Shown here: piece after piece, positions 16,680 to 24,625 of the stretch | Numbering within the stretch: position 1 is the stretch's first letter | Layout: every line of letters begins with the position of its first letter | Assembly (NCBI GenBank): GCA_002437585.1 | Contig: DJQM01000017.1 | Location: forward strand, 91,594 to 119,810 | Direction of reading: 5' to 3' | DNA from: Clostridiales bacterium UBA6386 | GTDB lineage: Bacteria; Bacillota; Clostridia; Oscillospirales; Oscillospiraceae | Length of the DNA stretch: 28,217 nucleotides | Made by a program: the position numbers and the translations under genes | The notes under the pieces: generated by a model | Seen by the model: only the letters and a program-made list of their open reading frames with translations | Databases searched by the model: none | Told to the model about the DNA's origin: nothing

Positions 16680-17963
16680 TCACTTGACAAGATACCCGGT
16701 TTCCGTAGCTTCCAGGGTCATGCCATAGAAGGCGGTCATGGCCTTCACCAGATCCAGGGCATCGGACACCGCGCCGGTCTCATAGCAGGAGTGCATGGCC
16801 AGCTGCGGCAGGCCGATGTCCGCCGTGGGGACGCTCACATGGCTCAGAGAGATCCGCCCCAGGGTGGAGCCGCCGGGGATGTCCGCCCGGTTGCAGTAGG
16901 TCTGCACCCGAACCCCGGCCTTTTCGCAGACCTTCCGGAACAGGGCGGCGGAGACCCCGTCGGTGCAGTAGCTTAAGGCTGCGTTGTGCTTGAGGACGAT
17001 GCCCTCGCCCATCACCGGGGCGTTGGCGGGATCTGCCAGCTCCGGATGATTGGGGTGTACTGCGTGGGCGTTGTCCGCGGAGATCAGGAAGGACTGGGCA
17101 AGCAGCCGGTGCGGATTCCAGTTCATTGCCTGGCTGATTCGGCTCAGGGTATCCTCCAGGAAGGTAGAGCCCGCCCCCTGGACGGAGCCGGAGCCAACCT
17201 CCTCGCTGTCGAAGACGCACAGCACCGGCACCTGCGCCGGATCGAAGACGGCGTTCAGGAAGCCCTGGGTGCAGCCCCAGGCGCATTCCAGGTCGTCCAG
17301 AGCCGCGCAGGACAGATACTCCTCCCCCACCCCCCAGACGGAGGCCTTCTGCCGGACATACAGATACAGGTCGTGACCCAGGATCCTGCCCCCGGCCTGC
17401 TCCTCCAGAAGCTTCTGGAGCTTCCCGGCGTTCTCCTTGCCGCCGGTCAGCGGCAGGGTGTCCACCGCCGGGTTCCACTTGTAGCCGTCGTTGACCTGTC
17501 GGTTCATGTGAATGGCCACGTTGGGGATCAGCAGCAGATCCCGGTCGATGTCCACAAGCTTGGTCTCAACGCCCTGGGCAGTCTCCACGCTCACCCGGCC
17601 GGCAACGGACAATGGCCGATCCAGCCAGGTAAACAGCAGCTGTCCGCCGTAACGCTCCACCGCCATCCGGTTGTAGGTACCGGTAAGCTCAAAATTCTCC
17701 TTGACCTTGAAGCAGGGGCGGTCGGCATGGCTGGCACTCATGAGGAAGCCCCGAGGCTCCCCCTCCGGAATCCGGAAGGCGATCAGAGCCGAGCCGCCCC
17801 GGTTCACATAGTATTTTCCGCCGCTTTGCAGCTTCCAGTCCCGATACTCAGGCAAGCTCCGATAGCCCGCCTGTTCCAGCATGTCCCGGAGCCGAGCCTG
17901 GGCATGATAAGCGCTGTGAGACGCGTCCAGAAAGGCGCGTAAATTCTGAATCCGATGTTCCAA
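16680..17963 (-). CDS. M18-family metallo-aminopeptidase
   Basis: Zinc aminopeptidase that removes N-terminal (often acidic) residues from cytoplasmic peptides. The 427-residue protein has the expected metal-ligand regions: SASHADRP (H79, D81), ALDDLECAWG (D223), FDSEEVGSGS (E254, E255), ISADNAHAVHPNHPE (D297 area) and AMHSCYE (H391). This order and length fit M18. The start is taken as TTG at 17963 because AAAGGAGG lies 7 nt upstream; the frame stays open to another TTG at 17996, which lies upstream of that site. It is transcribed divergently from spo0A and convergently towards the orphan T-box. Confidence 0.9.
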   Translation of the reverse strand: MEHRIQNLRAFLDASHSAYHAQARLRDMLEQAGYRSLPEYRDWKLQSGGKYYVNRGGSALIAFRIPEGEPRGFLMSASHADRPCFKVKENFELTGTYNRMAVERYGGQLLFTWLDRPLSVAGRVSVETAQGVETKLVDIDRDLLLIPNVAIHMNRQVNDGYKWNPAVDTLPLTGGKENAGKLQKLLEEQAGGRILGHDLYLYVRQKASVWGVGEEYLSCAALDDLECAWGCTQGFLNAVFDPAQVPVLCVFDSEEVGSGSVQGAGSTFLEDTLSRISQAMNWNPHRLLAQSFLISADNAHAVHPNHPELADPANAPVMGEGIVLKHNAALSYCTDGVSAALFRKVCEKAGVRVQTYCNRADIPGGSTLGRISLSHVSVPTADIGLPQLAMHSCYETGAVSDALDLVKAMTAFYGMTLEATETGYLVK

Positions 17964-18011
17964 TTCGGGTCCTCCTTTGCTCTTTTCCGGTCGCAAACCG
18001 GCTTTTTCTTT

Positions 18012-18040
18012 ATTTTACATCAGAACGGTCTTCCCGTCAA
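18012..18040 (-). promoter_or_regulatory. Sigma-A-type promoter of the M18 aminopeptidase gene
   Basis: On the minus strand, TTGACG (18035-18040), a 17-bp spacer and TAAAAT (18012-18017). A small CCGGT/ACCGG hairpin follows in the leader. Confidence 0.65.
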
Positions 18041-18113
18041 CCGGAGAGATTTGACCCGCGAACCGACTGGATTCGGCTGTTTTGTATCGTTTTCAATGAT
18101 ATCCGTGTCAATT

Positions 18114-18120
18114 TGTCGAA
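18114..18120 (+). promoter_or_regulatory. Putative 0A box upstream of spo0A
   Basis: The sequence TGTCGAA matches the known Spo0A-binding consensus exactly and lies about 30 bp before the -35 of the spo0A promoter. This suggests autoregulation; a single 7-mer could occur by chance. Confidence 0.55.
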
Positions 18121-18149
18121 TTGTGGCGAACGATTGTTCCAGATTTGTC

Positions 18150-18178
18150 TTGCAAAATGAAACTAACCATGCTATCCT
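18150..18178 (+). promoter_or_regulatory. Promoter of spo0A, with leader hairpin
   Basis: TTGCAA (18150-18155), a 17-bp spacer and TATCCT (18173-18178) with a TGc extension. The leader then carries a perfect hairpin ACACGGGG/CCCCGTGT (18190-18197 with 18202-18209, loop ATAA) before the GGAGAGG ribosome-binding site. Confidence 0.65.
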
Positions 18179-18245
18179 TTAGTTGTCGCACACGGGGATA
18201 ACCCCGTGTACTGGGGAGAATTCTACATGATGAGGAGAGGAATGT

Positions 18246-19025
18246 ATGGAAAAAACAACTACGGTATTCATCGCCGACAGCACCGAAGACTTCACCTCCG
18301 GGCTGAGTGCCGCCTTACAGCGCGCCGACGGCTTTCATGTTTTGGGTACTGCCAGCGACGGGGATCTGGCAATCCGCATGATTGAAGAGAAAAAACCGGA
18401 CATTCTGGTGCTGGATCTGATGCTTCCGAAGAAGGACGGCATTGCCGTCCTGAAAAAAGTCGCTTCCATGGAGCATAAGCCAATCACCCTGGCCACCTCT
18501 GTATTCATTACGGAGTATGTGTCCTCTGCTGCCGCGAATCTGGGCGTTCGCTATCTGATGCTCAAGCCCTGCGACATGGGGCTGCTGGTGGAGCGGCTGG
18601 AAGAAATCCGGGTTGGGGAGAGCCTGCGGTTTCCTGCCTCCCGCCGTCCGGACAAGAACAGCATCGAGACCATGGTCACCAACATCATCCACGAGATCGG
18701 CGTGCCCGCCCACATCAAGGGCTATCAGTATCTCCGGGAAGCCATCATCATTGCGGTGAACGACATGGACGTGATCAACGCCATCACGAAGGTGCTCTAT
18801 CCCCAGGTCGCCAAGACCTTCGGCACCACGCCCAGCCGGGTGGAGCGAGCCATCCGCCACGCCATTGAGGTTGCCTGGGACAGAGGGGATCTGGACACCT
18901 TGCAGCGTTTCTTCGGCTACACGGTAAGCAATACCAAGGGGAAGCCCACGAATAGTGAGTTCATCGCCCTGATTGCCGACAAGCTCCAGCTGCAGCTGAA
19001 AAGCGCGGAGGCCGCCCAGTACTGA
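18246..19025 (+). CDS. spo0A: Sporulation master regulator Spo0A
   Basis: Response regulator that, when phosphorylated, activates entry into sporulation. The 259-residue protein has a receiver domain (1 to about 125) with D11, phospho-accepting D57 in LVLDLMLPKKDG and the conserved lysine in LMLKPCD. The Spo0A-specific DNA-binding domain (about 145-259) contains IIHEIGVPAHIKGYQYLREAI and the recognition-helix area TPSRVERAIRHAIE. Length and domain order match Spo0A of Clostridia. Many relatives have spoIVB just upstream; here the neighbour is a divergent M18 aminopeptidase. A 0A box and leader hairpin lie upstream and a strong terminator downstream, so it is monocistronic. Confidence 0.97.
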   Translation: MEKTTTVFIADSTEDFTSGLSAALQRADGFHVLGTASDGDLAIRMIEEKKPDILVLDLMLPKKDGIAVLKKVASMEHKPITLATSVFITEYVSSAAANLGVRYLMLKPCDMGLLVERLEEIRVGESLRFPASRRPDKNSIETMVTNIIHEIGVPAHIKGYQYLREAIIIAVNDMDVINAITKVLYPQVAKTFGTTPSRVERAIRHAIEVAWDRGDLDTLQRFFGYTVSNTKGKPTNSEFIALIADKLQLQLKSAEAAQY

Positions 19026-19041
19026 CCTGAAAAGCCCGAAA

Positions 19042-19079
19042 AATCACAGCCACCAGAAAAAGTGGCTGTGATTTTTTTT
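19042..19079 (+). terminator. Bidirectional terminator after spo0A
   Basis: A 12-bp perfect stem AATCACAGCCAC/GTGGCTGTGATT (19042-19053 with 19062-19073) followed by eight T. The A-rich 5' side gives a T run on the other strand, so it may also end the convergent ribbon-helix-helix transcript. Confidence 0.92.
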
Positions 19080-19123
19080 GCATATTTCGACTGAGTTTTT
19101 CTTTTGCCTAAGGTCTACGGCTC

Positions 19124-19306
19124 TTACTCAATTTCTATGTGTTTGATACCATAATCGAGTATCAGGTTAATGAGTTCATTCCGGGAATAATTGCTTTCCC
19201 CGGCAATCTTATCCAACTCTGTGAGAATCTCTTCCCGGATGCGCACAGAGATAATCCGGTTGCCGTCCTCTCCGCGCTTTTTGATTTTCAAAGGCTCATT
19301 GTTCAT
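19124..19306 (-). CDS. Small ribbon-helix-helix DNA-binding protein
   Basis: A 60-residue protein starting at the ATG of MNNEPLKIKK, with GAGG about 9 nt upstream. The core RIISVRIREEILTELDKIA followed by SNYSRNELINLILDYGI is the Arc/MetJ/CopG-type ribbon-helix-helix pattern: one beta strand for DNA contact and two helices for dimerisation. The frame is open upstream to 19372 but without a ribosome-binding site. It lies divergent to the acyltransferase island across a short A+T-rich region full of palindromes, so it may repress that region; this is inference. No toxin partner gene is visible. Confidence 0.75.
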   Translation of the reverse strand: MNNEPLKIKKRGEDGNRIISVRIREEILTELDKIAGESNYSRNELINLILDYGIKHIEIE

Positions 19307-19382
19307 TGCTCCCACCTCACATTTTGATGTAATTATAGATTGACAGAAGCAATTATTATATGCTACAATCACATATGTAATA

Positions 19383-19405
19383 TGATATCAAATTGTATTA
19401 CAATT
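19383..19405. promoter_or_regulatory. Palindromic candidate operator
   Basis: TGATATCA (19383-19390) abuts AATTGTA-T-TACAATT (19391-19405), both perfect palindromes, in the A+T-rich gap between the repressor gene and the divergent island. A further TACAAT lies near 19365. This is a plausible binding cluster for the adjacent ribbon-helix-helix protein, with no experimental support. Confidence 0.35.
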
Positions 19406-19434
19406 ATAAGAGATATAAGAGAGGAGCTTGTCTC

Positions 19435-19551
19435 ATAGCAGCGGCACGATGCAGATATTGCATCAGATACTACGGTGATGGGTATGCGGACGCACTCGGC
19501 AGCAGTTTCTATGCCTGTCCGAAATACCTTTTCTGCATGGAGTTGGCCTGA
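19435..19551 (+). pseudogene. Cysteine-rich 38-codon ORF with ATA in place of a start codon
   Basis: The frame encodes a peptide with paired cysteines, CRYC near the start and CPKYLFC near the end, around an YYGDGYADALGSSFY segment. This composition looks protein-like, perhaps zinc-binding. AGGAG lies 8 nt before an ATA codon and there is no ATG, GTG or TTG at that spacing. It is either a decayed gene whose ATG mutated or one using a rare start. It ends 16 bp before the acyltransferase ATG. I do not recognise a family. Confidence 0.3.
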
Positions 19552-19567
19552 GGCATACCGGAAGGGC

Positions 19568-20545
19568 ATGAAAAGTACACAGCAAACAAGTGCAGCGCGC
19601 ATAGGCTATATCGATATTTTTAAGGCAATCGGAATTATACTAATGGTTATGGGGCATGTGGGATTTGGAGAAATGTTTGATAAGGTAATCCACGCCTTCC
19701 ATATGCCAATGTTCTTCTTTGCATCCGGCTTTCTGCACAAAGAAAGAACCACCGGAATCAGAACGCTAGTGCGGATAAAAGCAAAAAAGCTGCTCATTCC
19801 CTATTTCGTTTTTGGTGGTATGTGCTGCCTTCTTGATGGACGAATCAACGGTATTTCGTCCGAGCCATGGAGAAATCTTCTGTGGGCAAATACAACCTAT
19901 ATTCCCATTGCGGGTGCAGTCTGGTTTTTATCCGCATTGTTCTTCACCGAGATTGCATATTGTGCCCTCACAAAATATAAGTGGAGGCTGATGATATTCC
20001 CCATTGCTTTGTTTGGATGCCTTGCGGAAAAACTGCTTCCATATCCGCTTCCCTGGGCTTTGGGTGCTTCCTGTGTAGGACTGGGACTATATTGGGTCGG
20101 ACACGAGACAAGAAAACGGGAAGCATCACTGAAGCATCTATTAAATATGCCATTGGGTCTCTGCCTGATTTTATGTATGCTTGATGGCTGGCTGATTCTC
20201 ACCAATGGATATATCAATATGAGGGCAGAAAAATACGCAAATATACCACTATTTTGGCTGAATGCGCTGCTATCTATCTATATTGGCATTTCACTGTCAA
20301 AGATAATACAGTCCGCGTTAAAAGACACGTTCATAGAAAAGTGGCTCATATCTGTAGGGCGGGACTCCATCGTTTACGTTTGCTGCAACCAGCTTGTGAT
20401 TTACTTTGTAGCTGCACTATTCAAGCATGTCGGCATAGCAGATGCCTGTGAGGACGTTCTGATACTAATCGTCAGCATGATAATACTGTATGGTCTTTCT
20501 GTACTCTTTACTAGGACGAAGCTTCGGTTTCTGATCGGCAAATAA
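19568..20545 (+). CDS. Acyltransferase-3 family integral membrane protein
   Basis: Multi-pass membrane acyltransferase of the type that O-acetylates cell-surface polysaccharides. The N-terminal segment RIGYIDIFKAIGIILMVMGH carries the conserved histidine of the family. FHMPMFFFASGFL follows, matching the typical second conserved block. About eight to ten hydrophobic segments follow over 325 residues. The ATG at 19568 is chosen because the protein similarity begins there; the frame is open back to a GTG at 19475. Its ribosome-binding site is weak. The gene is clearly more A+T-rich than the flanking housekeeping genes, suggesting acquisition by transfer. The substrate is unknown. Confidence 0.8.
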   Translation: MKSTQQTSAARIGYIDIFKAIGIILMVMGHVGFGEMFDKVIHAFHMPMFFFASGFLHKERTTGIRTLVRIKAKKLLIPYFVFGGMCCLLDGRINGISSEPWRNLLWANTTYIPIAGAVWFLSALFFTEIAYCALTKYKWRLMIFPIALFGCLAEKLLPYPLPWALGASCVGLGLYWVGHETRKREASLKHLLNMPLGLCLILCMLDGWLILTNGYINMRAEKYANIPLFWLNALLSIYIGISLSKIIQSALKDTFIEKWLISVGRDSIVYVCCNQLVIYFVAALFKHVGIADACEDVLILIVSMIILYGLSVLFTRTKLRFLIGK

Positions 20546-20549
20546 AACA

Positions 20550-20620
20550 CCCCCAGGGTGATATGTACCCCAATACCGGGTGTCCAGTATTGGGGTACAT
20601 ATCACCCTGGGGGGCTTTTT
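20550..20620 (+). terminator. Very long perfect-stem terminator after the acyltransferase
   Basis: A perfect 27-bp inverted repeat (20550-20576 with 20587-20613) and a 10-nt loop, followed by GCTTTTT. This is about twice the usual stem length. It closes the A+T-rich island. Confidence 0.9.
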
Positions 20621-20644
20621 GTCTGAATGACAGAATCATTTCAT

Positions 20645-20933
20645 TCGATTGAATGGAATGCGGGAAAAACGATGGACAGAGGCTCCCTTGTGTAAAGGGA
20701 GCCTTTCCGCTTCGCCTGTAGTTCTCGGAAGAACCGGGGGATTGTGACCGGAGGGAATCCCCAGCGGGAGCCACACCAGTGTGCGCTACATTAAGGTATG
20801 ACTGCCACTGGCAGTCATACGGATTTGGATTCGCTGCGCGGAGCACCACACTGGTTCGCAATGACGTGCATGATACGACGGCTTTTCAAAAATTCGTAGG
20901 GGACGATGCCCTCATCGTCCCGCCGCACGCATC
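20645..20933 (+). repeat. REP-like multi-hairpin repeat, copy 1
   Basis: A non-coding unit repeated in inverted orientation at 26342-26603. It contains GGCTCCCTT/AAGGGAGCC; a 10-bp hairpin TATGACTGCC/GGCAGTCATA (20797-20819); and GGGACGATG/CATCGTCCC (20900-20921). From about 20745 to the end the two copies differ at only about 3-4 positions by my reading. Copy 1 has about 27 extra bases around 20690-20720 forming the first hairpin. Confidence 0.85.
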
Positions 20934-20975
20934 AACGACATGCAGAAACGGGGCGATGAGGGCATCGCCCCCTAC
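20896..20975. repeat. Pair of short palindromic hairpins in inverted orientation
   Basis: 20896-20921 and 20950-20975 are nearly perfect inverted copies of each other, and each is itself a 9-bp perfect hairpin with a CCCT or AGGG loop. They lie just after the RCC1-gene stop codon (minus strand), where they could act as RNA-stabilising or terminating structures. Confidence 0.8.
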
Positions 20976-20999
20976 AAATTCTCATTTGCTTCTCAGATA

Positions 21000-22073
21000 T
21001 TATTCCACGTCACACTGGCCGTAGCCGTCGCTGCCGGTGACGACGACGGTGCCGTCGGAGCGCATACCAACGGTATGGAACCGGCCCGCGCTGACGGCCA
21101 CGATGTCCGTCCAGCCGCCCACGCTGCACTGACCCATGCCGTTATCTCCGGCGGCAATCACCGTGCCGTCGGCGCGCAGACCCACCAGGTGGCTGCTTCC
21201 CGCGGCGATGGCGGTGATGTTCTCCCACTCGTCCACGTCCGCCCGGCCGGAGAAGCTGTCTCCCTTGGCCGTGACGGTGCCGTCAGAGCGCAGCCCCGCC
21301 ACGAAGTGATTGCCCGCGCTGATGGCGGTGATATCCTGCCAGGTGGAGACCTTGGCCTGCTTGGTGTAGGGATTGCCGGAGCAGACCACGGTGCCGTCCT
21401 TTTTCAGACCATAGAGGTTGCACTCGCCCACAGCCACCTGCTTCACGTCCGTCCAATAGGACACGTCGCACTGGTGATACTGGTTGCTGCCGGCGGCTAC
21501 CACGGTACCCGCGGCGGTGACGGCGGCAATGTTCTTCTCCCCGGCGGCCACGTCCACAATGTCCGACCAGCCGGAAATCACACCGTAATTATATTTGCAG
21601 GTATTGTCCCCGGCCAGCACCACCTTGCCGTTCTTCCGCAGGCCGATGGTCAGGTTCCAGGCGGCGACCTTGGTCACATTGTGCCACTTTTCCGCGCCGG
21701 AATAGGCTCCGACCTTGCCCACGGCACTCACCGTGCCGTCGGCGGAAATCCAGACATTGTGAAATTCGCCTGCGGCCAAACGGTCAGCGGGGTTCGGCGT
21801 TTCCTCCGGCTCGGTCTCCGGGACGGTCTCCTCCGGCGGCTCCGTTTCCAGAGGGGCAGTGGTTTCCGCCTGAGGAAACTCCGTAGGATCCAGGTAGTCC
21901 ACCGCCGCAGGCTCCGTCTCCCGGGTCACCGTGGCCTCCGTGGCGGAGGTGGTTTCCTGGAAGGTAGTTTCCTGGGCGGTGGTTTCCGTTTCCATTTGGG
22001 CGGCAGCAGGCAGAACGCAGACATTCAGAAGCACTGCCAGCAGGCACACCATAGCGATTTTCTTTCTGGGCAT
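21000..22073 (-). CDS. Secreted RCC1-repeat (BLIP-II-like) seven-repeat beta-propeller protein
   Basis: A 357-residue exported protein. Residues 1-26 form a Sec signal peptide ending LPAAAQ. Residues 27-97 are a Thr/Glu/Pro-rich stalk. From about residue 99 come seven RCC1-type repeats of about 38 residues with the recurrent pattern A-G-x-x-(H/N)-x-x-x-L-(R/K)-x-(D/N)-G-(T/K)-V, then x-G-D/S and a closing W-x-(D/N)-(I/V). Seven repeats fit one complete propeller, as in RCC1 and BLIP-II. No LPXTG or other anchor is seen, so it is probably released. The role is unknown; propellers of this kind commonly bind proteins. Part of the gene is duplicated at 26034-26341. Confidence 0.8.
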   Translation of the reverse strand: MPRKKIAMVCLLAVLLNVCVLPAAAQMETETTAQETTFQETTSATEATVTRETEPAAVDYLDPTEFPQAETTAPLETEPPEETVPETEPEETPNPADRLAAGEFHNVWISADGTVSAVGKVGAYSGAEKWHNVTKVAAWNLTIGLRKNGKVVLAGDNTCKYNYGVISGWSDIVDVAAGEKNIAAVTAAGTVVAAGSNQYHQCDVSYWTDVKQVAVGECNLYGLKKDGTVVCSGNPYTKQAKVSTWQDITAISAGNHFVAGLRSDGTVTAKGDSFSGRADVDEWENITAIAAGSSHLVGLRADGTVIAAGDNGMGQCSVGGWTDIVAVSAGRFHTVGMRSDGTVVVTGSDGYGQCDVE

Positions 22074-22165
22074 CGATAACGACCTTCTTTTACCGTTTTG
22101 TTTCTTTTGTTTCTATATTGTAACTAGTTGTAAATAATTACACATTCTTACAACATTCTGTAATA

Positions 22166-22193
22166 AGTATACCCCATTTGGTAAAAAAGTCAA
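22166..22193 (-). promoter_or_regulatory. Sigma-A-type promoter of the RCC1-repeat gene
   Basis: On the minus strand, TTGACT (22188-22193), a 16-bp spacer and TATACT (22166-22171), giving a leader of about 85 nt. Confidence 0.7.
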
Positions 22194-22206
22194 TCGTTTT
22201 TGAAAA

Positions 22207-22234
22207 AAGGCCGCACTGAAACCAGCGCGGCCTT
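22207..22234 (-). terminator. Rho-independent terminator of folT-folC
   Basis: Stem AAGGCCGC/GCGGCCTT (22207-22214 with 22227-22234) with a T run on the minus strand, just after the folC stop. Confidence 0.85.
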
Positions 22235-22239
22235 GTATT

Positions 22240-23520
<1,281 letters not shown>

Positions 23521-23542
23521 ATTGGATTCTTCCTTTCGGCGA

Positions 23543-24106
23543 TTACTTTTCCTGGGGCTTCCGGATGCCCAAGCGTTCAAAGACACCGGTCTTCAGCAGC
23601 AGGTAGATGATGAGCACATCCAGCACCAAAGTCACGGCGAACTGGACGGTGCGGGTGCTGAGAAAATACACAAGGCTTGCCTGGAAGCTGCCCTTACTGT
23701 TATACACATAGGACAGAGCCGCGCTCTGCCAGAAAATGGAGCCGAGAACCACCGGAGGCAGGAACCCTACCGCCAGCTTGGGCAGGCCAGGCCGATTCCC
23801 CAACCAGCCGCGCAGCAGGCCGCCAAAGACACCGTACAGGATGGGCGGCACGCAGAACAAAGGGTTATAGCCGTAGCCGGAAAACAGGCAGCCAACCAGG
23901 TCTGCGCTGAAGCCCACCAGGCCGCCGGCCATGGGGTCGAAGAGCATACCCGCCAGGTAAATGGGCACCGCCTCAATGGAAAACCGGGTGGTCACGTTGG
24001 GCATGGGGATGATGAGCCGCGCCAGCACCACGCTCAGGGCAGCCAGCAGGGCACAGTAGGCCAGGGTCTTGGTGGTCATTGCGCGATTGTTTGTGGGATT
24101 GGGCAT
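23543..24106 (-). CDS. folT: Folate ECF transporter S component FolT
   Basis: Membrane substrate-binding subunit that captures folate and docks on the shared ECF energy module (EcfT/EcfA, not in the window). The 187-residue protein has about six membrane segments. TM1 holds the ALLAALSVVLAR helix with small-residue spacing typical of S components, and RFSIEAVPIYLAGMLFDP with GGLVGFSADLVG follows the FolT pattern. The ATG at 24106 has AAAGGAGG upstream. A THF riboswitch lies in its leader, which strongly supports the substrate assignment. It is co-transcribed with folC. Confidence 0.92.
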   Translation of the reverse strand: MPNPTNNRAMTTKTLAYCALLAALSVVLARLIIPMPNVTTRFSIEAVPIYLAGMLFDPMAGGLVGFSADLVGCLFSGYGYNPLFCVPPILYGVFGGLLRGWLGNRPGLPKLAVGFLPPVVLGSIFWQSAALSYVYNSKGSFQASLVYFLSTRTVQFAVTLVLDVLIIYLLLKTGVFERLGIRKPQEK

Positions 24107-24185
24107 AGATGATTCCTCCTTTGATTGTTGCGACGGGTAAACGGACTGCTGCCCCCAAACGGCCGGAAGACGGGCTGCGCCGCGC

Positions 24186-24216
24186 AAAAACTCCCCGACG
24201 CAAATACGTCAGGGAG
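24186..24216 (-). terminator. Expression-platform terminator in the folT leader
   Basis: On the minus strand, stem CTCCCTGACG/CGTCGGGGAG (one non-Watson-Crick position) within 24191-24216 is followed by five T, ahead of the folT ribosome-binding site and about 120 nt after the THF aptamer. It is the likely switch point. Confidence 0.8.
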
Positions 24217-24334
24217 CTGTACAGGCTTCCGGTCACCCGTGGGGAAAGGCAGCAGCGAAAGGGATAGAAAATCCCCAGCCGAACCCTTCGCCCGACCGAG
24301 CATCGTTGCTGCAATAAGGAAAAATCCCATATGC

Positions 24335-24433
24335 AACAGCGGGTGCGGTGACCCCATCGTGGAACGCGTATCCTTCGTCCTCCGGGCAACTCCCCGTCCC
24401 GGTGGCACTTAACGCAGGGTCTCCTACTCTGTT
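24335..24433 (-). ncRNA. Tetrahydrofolate (THF) riboswitch
   Basis: Read on the minus strand, the sequence carries the class-I THF aptamer core: AGAGTAG near the 5' end, GCGTTAAGTG, GGACGAAGGA, and GGTCACCGCACCCGCTG near the 3' end. Helix P1 is formed by ACAG/CTGT and P2 by GACCC/GGGTC. It sits in the folT-folC leader with a terminator downstream, as expected for repression by reduced folates. Confidence 0.92.
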
Positions 24434-24440
24434 CGCCCAT

Positions 24441-24469
24441 ACTATACAGGATTCTTTTCAAAAAGTAAA
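24441..24469 (-). promoter_or_regulatory. Sigma-A-type promoter of folT-folC
   Basis: On the minus strand, TTTACT (24464-24469), a 17-bp spacer and TATAGT (24441-24446), ending just before the THF aptamer. Confidence 0.7.
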
Positions 24470-24562
24470 TACCTTTTCCAAAATTTTCTGCAAAAAACGA
24501 ACCGATTCTTCTCCATGTCCGAAACGCGCTGATTCTTCTCTATGCCCGCTGACGGAAAGGGA

Positions 24563-24591
24563 TTTACTTTCCCATTATTTTTTGTTATACT
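24563..24591 (+). promoter_or_regulatory. Sigma-A-type promoter of the diguanylate cyclase gene
   Basis: TTTACT (24563-24568), a 17-bp spacer and TATACT (24586-24591), divergent from the folT promoter. Confidence 0.7.
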
Positions 24592-24625
24592 AATAAAAAG
24601 TATGAGCCGAAGGGAGGAGAACGGT

